Source of the DNA: Pontibacter cellulosilyticus
Lineage (GTDB): Bacteria > Bacteroidota > Bacteroidia > Cytophagales > Hymenobacteraceae
Assembly: GCF_014306105.1 (NCBI RefSeq)
Contig: NZ_JACRVF010000008.1
Location: 34,100 to 98,099 of the forward strand
DNA: 64,000 nucleotides
Reading direction: 5' to 3'
Part shown: one piece after another, positions 8,837 through 16,993 of the stretch
Position numbering within the stretch: position 1 is the stretch's first letter
Layout of the letters: every line of letters begins with the position of its first letter
Translations under genes and position numbers: made by a program
Notes under the pieces: generated by a model
Seen by the model: the letters and a program-made list of their open reading frames with translations, nothing else
Databases searched by the model: none
Told to the model about the DNA's origin: nothing

Positions 8837-9631
8837 TTACCAGCCTCGCTTCCTGCCGCCCAGTATACCACCCAACAAGCTTCCTAGCCCTCCGGAACCC
8901 ATGCTGCCATAGCCTCGTCTGCCGTTCAGTCCGCCAAGTATAGACGCCATCGAACCCATTCCGCTGGATCTGCGGTATCCACCGCCTCCCATCATGCCAC
9001 TAAGCAGGCCACCTAGTAAACCGCCCGCAGCCATGCCTCCCATGCCGCCCATCATGCCTCTGCGTCTGCCGCCACGGCGCATCATGCCGGCAATTACAAG
9101 CGGAGCCACTACTCCTAACATGCCTTTCACCATACCCGGAGAAATGCCTGCATTCTTAAACATGTCGCCAAAACCGTTCTTGTTCATAAAGGAATTGGAT
9201 GTTGGATCTTCTCCGTGCTGCTGGGCGTCTTCGGCTTTATTTACATACTGCTCCAGTATGCTGTACTGCTTCTGATCCACCTGCAGGTAACTGGCTATGT
9301 CCTGGATGTGCTTTTGCTCTTCCGGGGTGTACTGCCCGTCTGATTTTGCGAAAGCGATGATATCTGAAATAAATGGAAACCGAAGCTGACTCTGCTTTAG
9401 TACATTCAGGCACTTTTGCAGGCTTATCTGTGAGGGATTCTGGGCAATCTGCACTACCTCCTGCTCTACGTTTTCAGGCATCTCGGCAGCCTCGCACAAA
9501 ATGCGTAGAAACTCAAGTTCGTCTTCCGATGCTTGGCCATCCACAGGGGCAACAGTAGCCAATGCTCCTAAGTAAGCACCTTTTTCTTCGTTCGAGTAAT
9601 CCTTTAGTAATGTAGTTTGTTCCTGTTCCAT
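8837..9631 (-). CDS. TerB-like protein with Gly/Met/Arg-rich tail, 264 aa
   Basis: Residues 1 to about 140 are all-helical and resemble the TerB/DjlA-type domain: acidic turns such as APVDGQASEDE and FAKSDGQYTPEE repeat at the spacing expected of the metal-binding helical repeat. After a linker the C-terminal 90 residues are low complexity, rich in GG, GLLGG, GMM and RRG, with a short hydrophobic segment VVAPLVIAG before them. The domain is linked to tellurite and stress phenotypes in other bacteria, but no ter operon is present here. The gene is convergent with the FrnE-like gene. Confidence 0.75.
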   Translation of the reverse strand: MEQEQTTLLKDYSNEEKGAYLGALATVAPVDGQASEDELEFLRILCEAAEMPENVEQEVVQIAQNPSQISLQKCLNVLKQSQLRFPFISDIIAFAKSDGQYTPEEQKHIQDIASYLQVDQKQYSILEQYVNKAEDAQQHGEDPTSNSFMNKNGFGDMFKNAGISPGMVKGMLGVVAPLVIAGMMRRGGRRRGMMGGMGGMAAGGLLGGLLSGMMGGGGYRRSSGMGSMASILGGLNGRRGYGSMGSGGLGSLLGGILGGRKRGW

Positions 9632-9755
9632 AGCTTTAAAATGTATGAATACTACTTAACGGCAGGAAGGCACATAGGTTGAACAAGCTGCTGTACAAAA
9701 GCAGAAGGCCCTGCAGCATGTGCTACAGAGCCTTCATAAACTATCAGAAAGGAAA

Positions 9756-10469
9756 TTATTTCATCGGCACTTCCATCAGCAGCAATTCTGCATCTGAGCC
9801 TGCTTTTATAGTTATACTTTCTGTATCTGATACGCCCATGCCATCGCGTTTGCTCAGTTTTTCACCGTCTATCTCTACTTCACCTTCCAGCACAAAAGCA
9901 TAAACTCCATGGTGTGGCATGTGCAACTTATACTCTTCAGAAAAGCCCGGCTTCAACGTACCCAATGTAAACCAAGCATCCTGGTTAATCCAGATGGCTT
10001 CATCATTTCTATCAGGAGATACTACCGTTTGCAGCTGGTTCTGGCGGTCTTCTGGTTTAAAGGATTTCTGCTCGTAACGCGGCTTTATATCACGCTCTTT
10101 CGGGAACACCCAGATCTGCAGAAACTTCACCTCATTCGTTTTAGAATGATTGTACTCTGAGTGAGTTAAGCCTGTACCTGCCGACATGATCTGCACCTCG
10201 TTTGTGCGGATAGTCTTCTCGTTACCGGTGCTGTCTTTATGCGCCAGTTCTCCAGCCAAAGGTATAGACACAATCTCCATGTTGTCGTGTGGGTGCGCAC
10301 CGAATCCCATGCCCGGTGCTACGGTATCGTCGTTGAGCACACGCAGTAGGCCAAAGCCCATGCGCTCCGGGTTATAATAGCTGGCAAAGCTGAAACTGTG
10401 ATAGGAGTTTAACCAGCCGTGGTTGGCGTGTCCGCGTGTATCTGCCTTGTGAATTACTTTCTTGCTCAT
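9756..10469 (-). CDS. Pirin family protein, 237 aa
   Basis: This is a bicupin protein of the pirin family. The first cupin has the metal-site segment HPHDNMEIV and later TGLTHSEYNHS, typical of pirins such as quercetinase-like YhhW. The second cupin is degenerate, as usual. Known members are cytosolic iron proteins with quercetin dioxygenase or redox-linked roles. An upstream extension would overlap the nitroreductase gene, so the ATG at 10469, 10 bases after that gene's stop, is taken. The tight spacing suggests one transcript with the nitroreductase, a common pairing in oxidative or electrophile responses. Confidence 0.9.
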   Translation of the reverse strand: MSKKVIHKADTRGHANHGWLNSYHSFSFASYYNPERMGFGLLRVLNDDTVAPGMGFGAHPHDNMEIVSIPLAGELAHKDSTGNEKTIRTNEVQIMSAGTGLTHSEYNHSKTNEVKFLQIWVFPKERDIKPRYEQKSFKPEDRQNQLQTVVSPDRNDEAIWINQDAWFTLGTLKPGFSEEYKLHMPHHGVYAFVLEGEVEIDGEKLSKRDGMGVSDTESITIKAGSDAELLLMEVPMK

Positions 10470-10479
10470 AGTTTTATAC

Positions 10480-11064
10480 TTATTTCTGTTCCCAATTACC
10501 GTTAAATGCAATCTGGCTTAAAGGCTTACGCTGCCTTGGTGCCAACTCTCTTGTCTTGAGCTGCTCTGGCAGAGTTTCCGGGTCTCCTACATATCCAACT
10601 GCTCCCATGGAAACCGGTTCAAAACCCTCTGGTATGCCTAGTACTTCGCGTGCTGTGTCTGCACTAAAGCCTCCCATTAAGTGCACATGTAAATCCAGTT
10701 CCGTAGCCTGAAGCACAAGATTGGCTGTGGCCATACCTACATCGTGCCAGGCGTGCTTATTAGCATTACCGTTAAAGTCGTACGTTGTTTTAGCAACCGA
10801 CAGGAAAAGTACCGGTGCATTTTTAGCCCAAACCTGGTTTGCCTCCACCAGGCAGCTAAGTAATCGCTCATAAGCTTCCGCATCTTCTTTAGTAGCATAG
10901 ATAAAGCGCCACGGCTGCTCGTTCATGGCAGAAGGCGCCCAACGTGCCGCTTCAAAAAGCGTCTCTAGCTGCTCCTGCTCTACTGTTGTGTCGGAAAAAG
11001 CTCTTGGGCTCCAACGCTTCTCAATCAGGTTATGAATGGATATTTTATTCTCAGTTGGTGTCAT
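10480..11064 (-). CDS. Nitroreductase family protein, 194 aa
   Basis: This is an FMN-dependent nitroreductase-fold enzyme. The N-terminal KRWSPRAF segment binds the FMN phosphate, and ARWAPSAMNEQPWRFIYA is the classical family motif near residues 40-58. The C-terminal part has AVGYVGDPE. Such enzymes reduce quinones, nitroaromatics or similar electrophiles with NAD(P)H. The gene precedes the pirin gene in the same direction. The upstream region carries two TAnnTTTG boxes and tandem TGTACA repeats, so regulated expression, perhaps by an HxlR- or MarR-type repressor encoded elsewhere, is likely. Confidence 0.9.
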   Translation of the reverse strand: MTPTENKISIHNLIEKRWSPRAFSDTTVEQEQLETLFEAARWAPSAMNEQPWRFIYATKEDAEAYERLLSCLVEANQVWAKNAPVLFLSVAKTTYDFNGNANKHAWHDVGMATANLVLQATELDLHVHLMGGFSADTAREVLGIPEGFEPVSMGAVGYVGDPETLPEQLKTRELAPRQRKPLSQIAFNGNWEQK

Positions 11065-11097
11065 ATCTGTACTTGTTTAGATAAATCTGCACAACAA

Positions 11098-11124
11098 ATT
11101 TAATGTACATACATTTAATGTACA
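11098..11124. promoter_or_regulatory. Operator-like tandem repeat upstream of nitroreductase
   Basis: The 11-mer ATTTAATGTAC occurs twice, 15 bases apart (11098-11108 and 11113-11123), which places two self-complementary TGTACA elements 15 bases apart. The repeat lies between and overlaps two -7-like boxes on the minus strand, where a repressor would block transcription of the nitroreductase-pirin unit. Confidence 0.5.
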
Positions 11125-11130
11125 AACATA
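11123..11130 (-). promoter_or_regulatory. Candidate -7 box TATGTTTG for nitroreductase-pirin unit
   Basis: This minus-strand match to TAnnTTTG lies about 60 bases before the nitroreductase ATG. A second match, TAAATTTG, lies at 11095-11102. Either could be the active promoter. Confidence 0.4.
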
Positions 11131-11309
11131 ACACTTATTTTGTTTCAGGAGTTCCTGTTATATAGGTTGAGAGATGTAGAAAAGAAACTTAAGTGGCAAT
11201 ATGAGCTGCTGTTCATACCGCTGAACGACTTATAAATATCGGAAATCTAAAGTAGAAGATAGACTTTTGATGTGTTATGAAAGAGAGACTTCATAAAAAG
11301 GTAAACTAC

Positions 11310-11436
11310 AAAGACCTCGCGGTGTCTTTATGACCCGCGAGCGTCTAACCTGTCTTTTGAGAAGCTATAACCTACAGATTATCGAACGTTTAGCAACTTA
11401 GACGCTCGCATGACCTTCGAACGCTGCGAGGTCTTT
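11310..11436. repeat. Nested inverted-repeat (REP-like) element
   Basis: The outer arms AAAGACCTCGC (11310-11320) and its inverse (11426-11436) enclose inner arms GCGAGCGTCTAA (11337-11348) and its inverse (11398-11409). No coding frame is convincing inside. The AAAGACCTCGC arm resembles dispersed intergenic palindromes that I know from Cytophagales genomes. The rest of the 447-base gap 11065-11511 holds only the nitroreductase promoter region. Confidence 0.7.
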
Positions 11437-11511
11437 AGCATCATTAAAAAAAGAGACACACAGTTTTGCGTATCTAAATTCCAGTAAACGAATAACGGAC
11501 AACTAAAATAA

Positions 11512-12081
11512 CTAAGCTCCCAGCTTCCTCAGTGCCAGCAGGCAAAGCGCAACAGAACCAGAAACACAGATTTCGCCATTCAGCACCATACTTTCTACTT
11601 CCTGTAAAGGCACTTTGAATACCTCTATACTTTCACTTTCATCCAGGTCTTGTTCGGCTACTTTGTGAGCATTGAGGGCCAGGTAAAAGTATATTTTATT
11701 CGTGTCTTTGGTCGGGTTATCAATCACCTCGGCCACCAGTTCCATTTCGTCAGAAGTATAACCTGTTTCCTCCAGCATTTCGCGGCGGGCAGCCTCCTCC
11801 GGGTTATCTTCATGCGCATCTATCACACCGCCGGGCAACTCGATAAAAACACCGGCGGCAGCGTGCTTATACTGGCGTACAAAGATCACTTCACCGTCTT
11901 CAGTTACTGGGAAGGTAAGTACCACATCAGGACGAACGCTCACATAATAATCGTCCATCACCTTACCATTTGGCAACTCTACTTCGTCGCGGCGCAGGGT
12001 GTACCATTTCTCATCAAATACCAATTCAGTTTTAAGCACCTTCCAATGCTTTGCAGTAGGAGTATGTTTATTCTCGGGCAT
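11512..12081 (-). CDS. Nudix hydrolase, ADP-ribose pyrophosphatase-like, 189 aa
   Basis: The Nudix box runs from about residue 84 to 108 (GGVIDAHE, then REMLEETGY), with the metal-binding REUxEExGU core intact and one residue more than usual between the two halves. The preceding beta strand with FVRQYKHAA and the ELPGG lead-in are typical of the ADP-ribose/nucleotide-sugar pyrophosphatase group. The enzyme is expected to cleave a nucleoside diphosphate linked to another moiety in the cytosol. The gene stands alone between repeat-rich gaps. Confidence 0.9.
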   Translation of the reverse strand: MPENKHTPTAKHWKVLKTELVFDEKWYTLRRDEVELPNGKVMDDYYVSVRPDVVLTFPVTEDGEVIFVRQYKHAAAGVFIELPGGVIDAHEDNPEEAARREMLEETGYTSDEMELVAEVIDNPTKDTNKIYFYLALNAHKVAEQDLDESESIEVFKVPLQEVESMVLNGEICVSGSVALCLLALRKLGA

Positions 12082-12346
12082 GTTTGCAAGTTAGTATTAA
12101 ATCGACGTAAAAAAGCCACACCAAACTCTTCTGGTGTTTTGAAGTTTGGAAACCAACCGCCCTACTCGATGTCGGCATCGCCAGGATTTAAATAGCTGGT
12201 GTCCTCAATCTTTTAATCTCTTAAAAACGCCTCTTAAAAGTGGACATTGCCATAGTTCCAGTCTGAAAGTATGGAGTGGTATGAAAGGACTATATCAATA
12301 GTTTAATTTTGAGTGAGCGAATGTGTGATTGAATGAAGAGTTGTGG

Positions 12347-12463
12347 ATGAGTGGGTGAGTGAATCTTGTATAACTGTCATCTCAAAGAAAGATCTCTACA
12401 GAATTCTGAAAAGATTTCTCGCTAAGCTCGAAATGACAAAATATTACTCACTCACCCACTCAT
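12347..12463. repeat. Composite palindrome: 16-bp inverted repeat enclosing a TGTCAT-type REP
   Basis: ATGAGTGGGTGAGTGA (12347-12362) is repeated in perfect inverse at 12448-12463. Between them, 12375-12438 is a second imperfect palindrome starting TGTCATCTC and ending in GAAATGACA, of the same family as 24805-24874. It ends a few bases from the stop of the glycosyltransferase and may act as its transcription end. The rest of the gap 12082-12469 shows nothing coding. Confidence 0.7.
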
Positions 12464-12469
12464 TCATAA

Positions 12470-13570
12470 TTATACCGTTACCGTCTGCTTCATTACCTGG
12501 CGGTAGATGTGATCATAGTCCTGGCCCATTGGATCAGAAGTATAGCCATGAGAACGTTTTACAGCACGGCAAGCCATGATATTTCTACCAAACTCATCTT
12601 CAATCAGGTTATTGATCGTATCGCGAAGTTCATCGGCACTGCTTGGGTCAACATATTTGGCCGCATTACCCCAGATCTCTGCCTGGCTTTCTGTTTTGCC
12701 CACCACTAGTGCACAACCCGACATAGCTGCCTCCAGGATAGTTAAACCGAACGGCTCATACTTGGCAGGCAACGCGTAAATAGATGCCCTGGATAACCAG
12801 TCAGAAACTTCTTTCTCAGACAGCTGCCCCAGGAAATGAACATTCTCCAGATTTACAGTTTTGCCTGTGGCCGGGTGCTTGTCGTCGCCGGCGATGTATA
12901 CTGGCCAGCCAAGGTCAGAGGCAATGTGCGCCAGCATGGAGATGTTTTTTGCTTCGTCCCAAACGCGGCCCATGCTAAACACGAAAGGCTCTTTTTTGCC
13001 GAACTGGAAACCATGTTGCCCACGTCCGTTGTAGATAACCGCATTCTTCTTGAACGGACCATAAAGTGCAGTTGCCTGGTTCATCATGGCTTGCGTTGGC
13101 GCCACTACCATATCAGCATTCTGCAGGCCACGCGTTACGAGTTCTTTATACTTGTCCCATTCTTTTGGAGCATCTTCTTCTTTCACTGCCTTCCACCAAG
13201 AGAGTACGCACGAGTGAACAACTACAATGGTAGGCACACCAAAGTCCAGCGCGCCATGCACCATGCCATTCAGGTGCACCAGTTCCGGCTGTACTTCGTC
13301 TTTTAGCTCCAGCAACCATTTACCGGCTTTTTCTACGTCTTCCCAGGCATCTTCCATCCACTCCAGCTTGTACTCGCTTTCGTAAACGGTAAGGTTATCT
13401 ATTTCATCGGCCTGGCGACGCTGCTCCTCTGTCAGGCGCGCGCCCATGGTGGCCAGTGCAACTTCAGTTTTAAATGGTGCCAGTGCTCTAACAAGCTCAA
13501 GTGAGTAATTCCAGACGCCGCCAACGGTATCGGCCGTCATCAGGATTTTTGAAGGGTGATGTGCTTCCAT
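12470..13570 (-). CDS. Glycosyltransferase family 4 protein, 366 aa
   Basis: This is a GT-B fold retaining glycosyltransferase. The N-terminal domain begins with the TADTVGGVW glycine loop. The C-terminal nucleotide-sugar domain has FSMGRVWDEAKN and the diagnostic E-x7-E motif EPFGLTILE (residues 272-280). It is cytosolic, with no membrane segment. It follows the Gfo/Idh/MocA gene by 4 bases in the same direction, so the two are probably co-transcribed. The pair, together with the dehydrogenase pseudogene upstream, looks like a small glycoconjugate or secondary-metabolite operon of unknown product. Confidence 0.88.
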   Translation of the reverse strand: MEAHHPSKILMTADTVGGVWNYSLELVRALAPFKTEVALATMGARLTEEQRRQADEIDNLTVYESEYKLEWMEDAWEDVEKAGKWLLELKDEVQPELVHLNGMVHGALDFGVPTIVVVHSCVLSWWKAVKEEDAPKEWDKYKELVTRGLQNADMVVAPTQAMMNQATALYGPFKKNAVIYNGRGQHGFQFGKKEPFVFSMGRVWDEAKNISMLAHIASDLGWPVYIAGDDKHPATGKTVNLENVHFLGQLSEKEVSDWLSRASIYALPAKYEPFGLTILEAAMSGCALVVGKTESQAEIWGNAAKYVDPSSADELRDTINNLIEDEFGRNIMACRAVKRSHGYTSDPMGQDYDHIYRQVMKQTVTV

Positions 13571-13574
13571 ACTT

Positions 13575-14615
13575 CTATCTTCCGTAAATTTTATCTAATA
13601 CTTTTGCTACTTTAATAAACTCCTCTGCCTGCTCATCAAAGCCCTCTCCTTTGGCAACCCGCTCTGTCCAGACAACTCCGGCACGGCCCATCCATTCGTC
13701 AGGGGGTGCGCATAGTTGCTCGGTTTTAGTGCCGCAGTAGCGTTCTGCCACAAAGTCGTAGAAAGAGCCATTTATGTTTTTGAAGGCTACGCCGCCCTCT
13801 GTTCCATAAAAAGTGGCGTTGATGATGGCCTCCTGGCCAGTTGGCAAATTCCAGGAACAGCTTAGCTGCATTTGCGTGTTGCCTTCGAGTTCTATACTTG
13901 CCGTAGCATAATCCTCTACCTTGCCCTCTGCCATACTGATAGGCTTGCCTTTAGCAAATAAGTGGCTTTGCACCCGCTTCACTTCCGGGAAGTTCATGGA
14001 CCACAGCGCCAGGTCTACCAGGTGCACGCCCAGGTCAATCACACAGCCTCCACCAGACATTTTCTGCTCATAAAACCAGGCTTTATCGGGGCCATAAGCA
14101 TTGTGAAATACCAATTCCACAGCGTAGATCTGCCCTAGTTCGCCACTCTGCACTACCTTGTATACCTCCTGCATGGCAGCAGTAAACCTATAGGAAAAAT
14201 CCACGCCTAACAGCTTGTTTTGCCTGCGTGCCGTTTCTACTACACGCTTGGTTTCTTCTACGTTGCGTCCCAAAGGCTTTTGGCAGAAAACAGATTTACC
14301 GGCCTCTAACGAAAGTATACTTTGCTCTGCATGAAAGGCACTTGGTGTGGCGATTACAATGCCATTTACTTCCGGCTCCTGCAGCATGGCTTCCAGTGAG
14401 TTTACCATTGTTGCTTCAGGAGCACTTTTAGCTGCCTCTTCGGCATTCTGGGTAGCCGTGTCGGAGATGAAGGTTACCTCGCCAACGTCTTTTCTTATAA
14501 TGGCCTCCATGCGGTTTCTGCCAATCCAGCCAACGCCTAAGAAGCCAAGCTTTGGTTTGGCTGTAGAAGAAGAAGCTGGAAGGAGTGTTCCGTTCTCAAG
14601 TATAGTTTCCTGCAT
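13575..14615 (-). CDS. Gfo/Idh/MocA family NAD(P)-dependent oxidoreductase, 346 aa
   Basis: The N-terminal Rossmann fold contains GFLGVGWIGRNR (GxGxxG near residue 26) and a conserved CQKPLGRN segment corresponding to the EKP motif that places the catalytic lysine. The C-terminal sheet domain has GGGCVIDLGVHLVDLALW, where an Asp and a His serve catalysis. Members oxidise or reduce sugar and inositol derivatives. It is the first intact gene of a unit with the GT4 gene. The gene immediately upstream is the broken alcohol dehydrogenase, so the original pathway may be incomplete. Confidence 0.9.
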   Translation of the reverse strand: MQETILENGTLLPASSSTAKPKLGFLGVGWIGRNRMEAIIRKDVGEVTFISDTATQNAEEAAKSAPEATMVNSLEAMLQEPEVNGIVIATPSAFHAEQSILSLEAGKSVFCQKPLGRNVEETKRVVETARRQNKLLGVDFSYRFTAAMQEVYKVVQSGELGQIYAVELVFHNAYGPDKAWFYEQKMSGGGCVIDLGVHLVDLALWSMNFPEVKRVQSHLFAKGKPISMAEGKVEDYATASIELEGNTQMQLSCSWNLPTGQEAIINATFYGTEGGVAFKNINGSFYDFVAERYCGTKTEQLCAPPDEWMGRAGVVWTERVAKGEGFDEQAEEFIKVAKVLDKIYGR

Positions 14616-14627
14616 TGTTTAATGTTA

Positions 14628-15300
14628 TCAGGCTTTCACAAATCCGTCAGGGCGCTATATCGGCCGCCCGAACGCGTTTCTATATTGTCTAAGGTATAAG
14701 TGTGGGTGTAGAGTTTTCAGGATCTACTACGCCTTTCTCTACTGCTTTAACAGCAGCTTTTATACCTTCTATATACTTTTGAGAATCGTGCTCGTGGACA
14801 TTTATCACATCCAGTCAGCACCAGTTCCAGAGTTGAATGTTTACCTGTCCCATGACATCCTGGTGGAAGCCGGTTATGATAAGTTTGCCGCGTTCGGCAC
14901 TAAGCTTACCAGCCAGGTTTAGAGGACATTCTTTTCCGGTGCACTCTATTACGCGTTCACAGAACTTTCCGTTGGTCAGTTCCTTTACTTTTTCGATAAT
15001 TTTATAGCAATCATTTATATCGATGGCTTCGTCGGCTTCGCACTCTTTGGCTACGTCCAGTGAGAAGGCAATTTGAAAGATGGCAATTTGCGCCGGCATA
15101 TTCAGTTAAATACACCAGCAGCTCCCCCAAGAAGCCAATATCAAGTATGGATACCATTTCGGCACTAATATCACTGCGCTTAAAAATGTTTATGGCACAT
15201 CCTAAAAGTTTATCCGGGAAAGACTTTCCGGCAAACGAGTCTTACAGCTTCACAACTTTATCTGCATCAGCCTCATCATACTCTGTAAAGGAGTTATCTA
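14628..15300 (-). pseudogene. Decayed zinc-dependent alcohol dehydrogenase (MDR family)
   Basis: Three pieces of one protein can be read on the minus strand. The first (15298 to about 15100) reads SFTEYDEADADKVVKL, a TAA stop, then AGKSFPDKLLGCA and DIGFLGELLV, the GxGxxG nucleotide-binding turn with one Gly replaced. After a frame change (15099-14818) comes FSLDVAKECEADEAI, IECTGKECPLNLAG and GFHQDVMGQVNIQLWNW. A TGA then interrupts, and the same frame continues LDVINVHEHDS. A last frame change gives PDGFVKA and the stop at 14628. The N-terminal zinc domain is missing. The remains lie just before the Gfo/Idh/MocA gene, in operon orientation. Confidence 0.85.
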
Positions 15301-15413
15301 CGTGTTTTCAACTGTAACTACTTCAAAAATTATACTTTAGTGTTGTACCTTTTATTTTGATATTTTACCCCTGACATACTTTTATATTTAAAGCTCACTT
15401 TCTTGCTTAAGCC

Positions 15414-16019
15414 ATGGACTTTACCAGCGACATTATACTTGAAAACAGCCGTGTACTACTGCGTAGGTATAAACCTTCTGACGTAGACCAGTTAAAGGAC
15501 ATTGTATACGATGAAGATATCTGGCGCCTGATGCCAACGAAAATCAGCAATCAGCACGAGTTTGAAGTATGGCAGCAGACAGTAATAAAGGGATACCAAG
15601 CCGGTACTCGCTATACTTTTGTTATTATAGACAAAGCCACTGGAAAAATAGCCGGCAGCACCAGTTACGGAAATATCTCCGATACCGACAAGCGACTTGA
15701 AATTGGCTGGACCTGGCTTAGCAAAGAATTCAGAGGAACAGGCCTGAACAGGCAATGCAAGTTTCTTTTACTACAGTATGCTTTTGATAAACTCAAGTAT
15801 GAGCGGGTAGAGCTTAAGACCGATGTGCTGAACATGCGCTCCCGGAAAGCCATGCTAAAGATTGGTGCAACCGAAGAGGGTGTATTGCGCAGCCATACGT
15901 TAATGCATGATGGCCGCCGACGCGACACCATCTACTACAGCATTTTAAGGCCGGAGTGGGAGAAACTCAAAAGCAGCATTTTTGCTGACCTTGCTCCGCC
16001 CCGAACTTTAGCAAACTGA
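15414..16019 (+). CDS. GNAT family N-acetyltransferase (RimJ/RimL-like), 201 aa
   Basis: This is an acetyl-CoA dependent acyltransferase of the Acetyltransf_3 type. It has an N-terminal ENSRVLLRRYKPSD strand, an EIGWTWLSKEFRGTG segment (pyrophosphate-binding loop region), and KLKYERVELKTDVLNMRSRKAM followed by IGATEEGVLRSH, characteristic of the RimJ/RimL branch. Substrates can be ribosomal protein N-termini, antibiotics or small amines; none can be chosen from sequence. It lies divergent from the alcohol dehydrogenase remnant. Confidence 0.88.
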   Translation: MDFTSDIILENSRVLLRRYKPSDVDQLKDIVYDEDIWRLMPTKISNQHEFEVWQQTVIKGYQAGTRYTFVIIDKATGKIAGSTSYGNISDTDKRLEIGWTWLSKEFRGTGLNRQCKFLLLQYAFDKLKYERVELKTDVLNMRSRKAMLKIGATEEGVLRSHTLMHDGRRRDTIYYSILRPEWEKLKSSIFADLAPPRTLAN

Positions 16020-16083
16020 TTAACGCTAAACCTAAACTGGCAAATGTACGCGTATAAAGGATAGCTAAATTTGCCAGCTTATT

Positions 16084-16674
16084 GTGGATACACCTGCAGA
16101 TACAACCATACTTCCGAAACGCATCTTTTTGATAAGACATGCGCGGCCAGACCTGTCAAAAAACGGTTGGTTCAGTAATGAGGCTGCCAGAAAGTATATA
16201 ACTGATTACGACACAGCAGCAGTGGAAGAATTTGTGCTGGAGCATGAAGCCATTCCTTACAAAGAGATAGATAAAGTATACTGCAGTACCCTCCCCCGCT
16301 CTCAACTAACTGCCAAGGCTATTTTCGGCAGTGATGTACAACTCAAAATAGACAAATCATTTAGAGAATTTGAACGCAGGATCTTCTCATTGCCTTTGCT
16401 GCGCATGCCCATCAAACTCTGGCTTTTAAGCGCACGCGTACTTTGGTTTCTTGGCTTTAACAGCAAAGACATAGAAACCTTTAAAGAGGCGAAGCAAAGG
16501 GCACGCCAGTGTGCTCAAACCTTAGCCTCTGATGCCGCCTCTAACCGTACCACTGTGCTTGTGGCGCATGGGCTTCTGAACAATTTTATAAGAAGAGAGT
16601 TAAAGCGTATGGGTTGGCAAAAAACACTTGATGAAGGACATGGTTATCTTTCTGTAACGGTGATGCAATTATAA
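16084..16674 (+). CDS. Histidine phosphatase superfamily protein, 196 aa
   Basis: This is a phosphoglycerate-mutase-like fold. The catalytic motif is LIRHARPDL (His19) instead of the common RHG, and the second His is in VLVAHGLLNN near the C-terminus. No ATG exists before the catalytic motif, so a GTG start at 16084 is taken; ATT or TTG a few bases earlier is possible. The family includes SixA-type and alpha-ribazole phosphatases. The residues between (STLPRSQLTAKAIF) are the usual helix after the first strand. The 319 bases to the next start (16675-16993) are AT-rich and show no gene or clear promoter box. Confidence 0.82.
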   Translation: MDTPADTTILPKRIFLIRHARPDLSKNGWFSNEAARKYITDYDTAAVEEFVLEHEAIPYKEIDKVYCSTLPRSQLTAKAIFGSDVQLKIDKSFREFERRIFSLPLLRMPIKLWLLSARVLWFLGFNSKDIETFKEAKQRARQCAQTLASDAASNRTTVLVAHGLLNNFIRRELKRMGWQKTLDEGHGYLSVTVMQL

Positions 16675-16993
16675 TATGAGTATCGTATCCAAATCACAAC
16701 TTCTTAGTATGCATCCTTTTAAAAACAGTACCAAAACTTTATTACACTTTATGAAACACAGCTGCACCTAAACAGTATAAGTATTACTGAAAAAACTGCA
16801 CTAGAGTCTAACTTACACTTAATTATTGGCTTTTAAGCAATTACGCTTCCCCGCTTTAAGTTTACACTTTTTTATTTATGACAAAGTACAACAACTATAC
16901 CTATATATCTGTATAGGAATCAAAGTATGTAACTTTATTATCATCTACTGGTTTTATTTGAAGTTTTACTATTCACCAAAATGTTTTGAAATT

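Noticed and set aside
12311..12463. Short GAGTGAG-type words as a possible CRISPR array
   Set aside because: The words are not evenly spaced, are partly inverted and have no spacers of constant length. No cas gene is present.
16826..16993. N-terminal extension of the SusC protein from 16826
   Set aside because: It is AT-rich, lacks family similarity and would bury the signal peptide. ATG 16994 fits.
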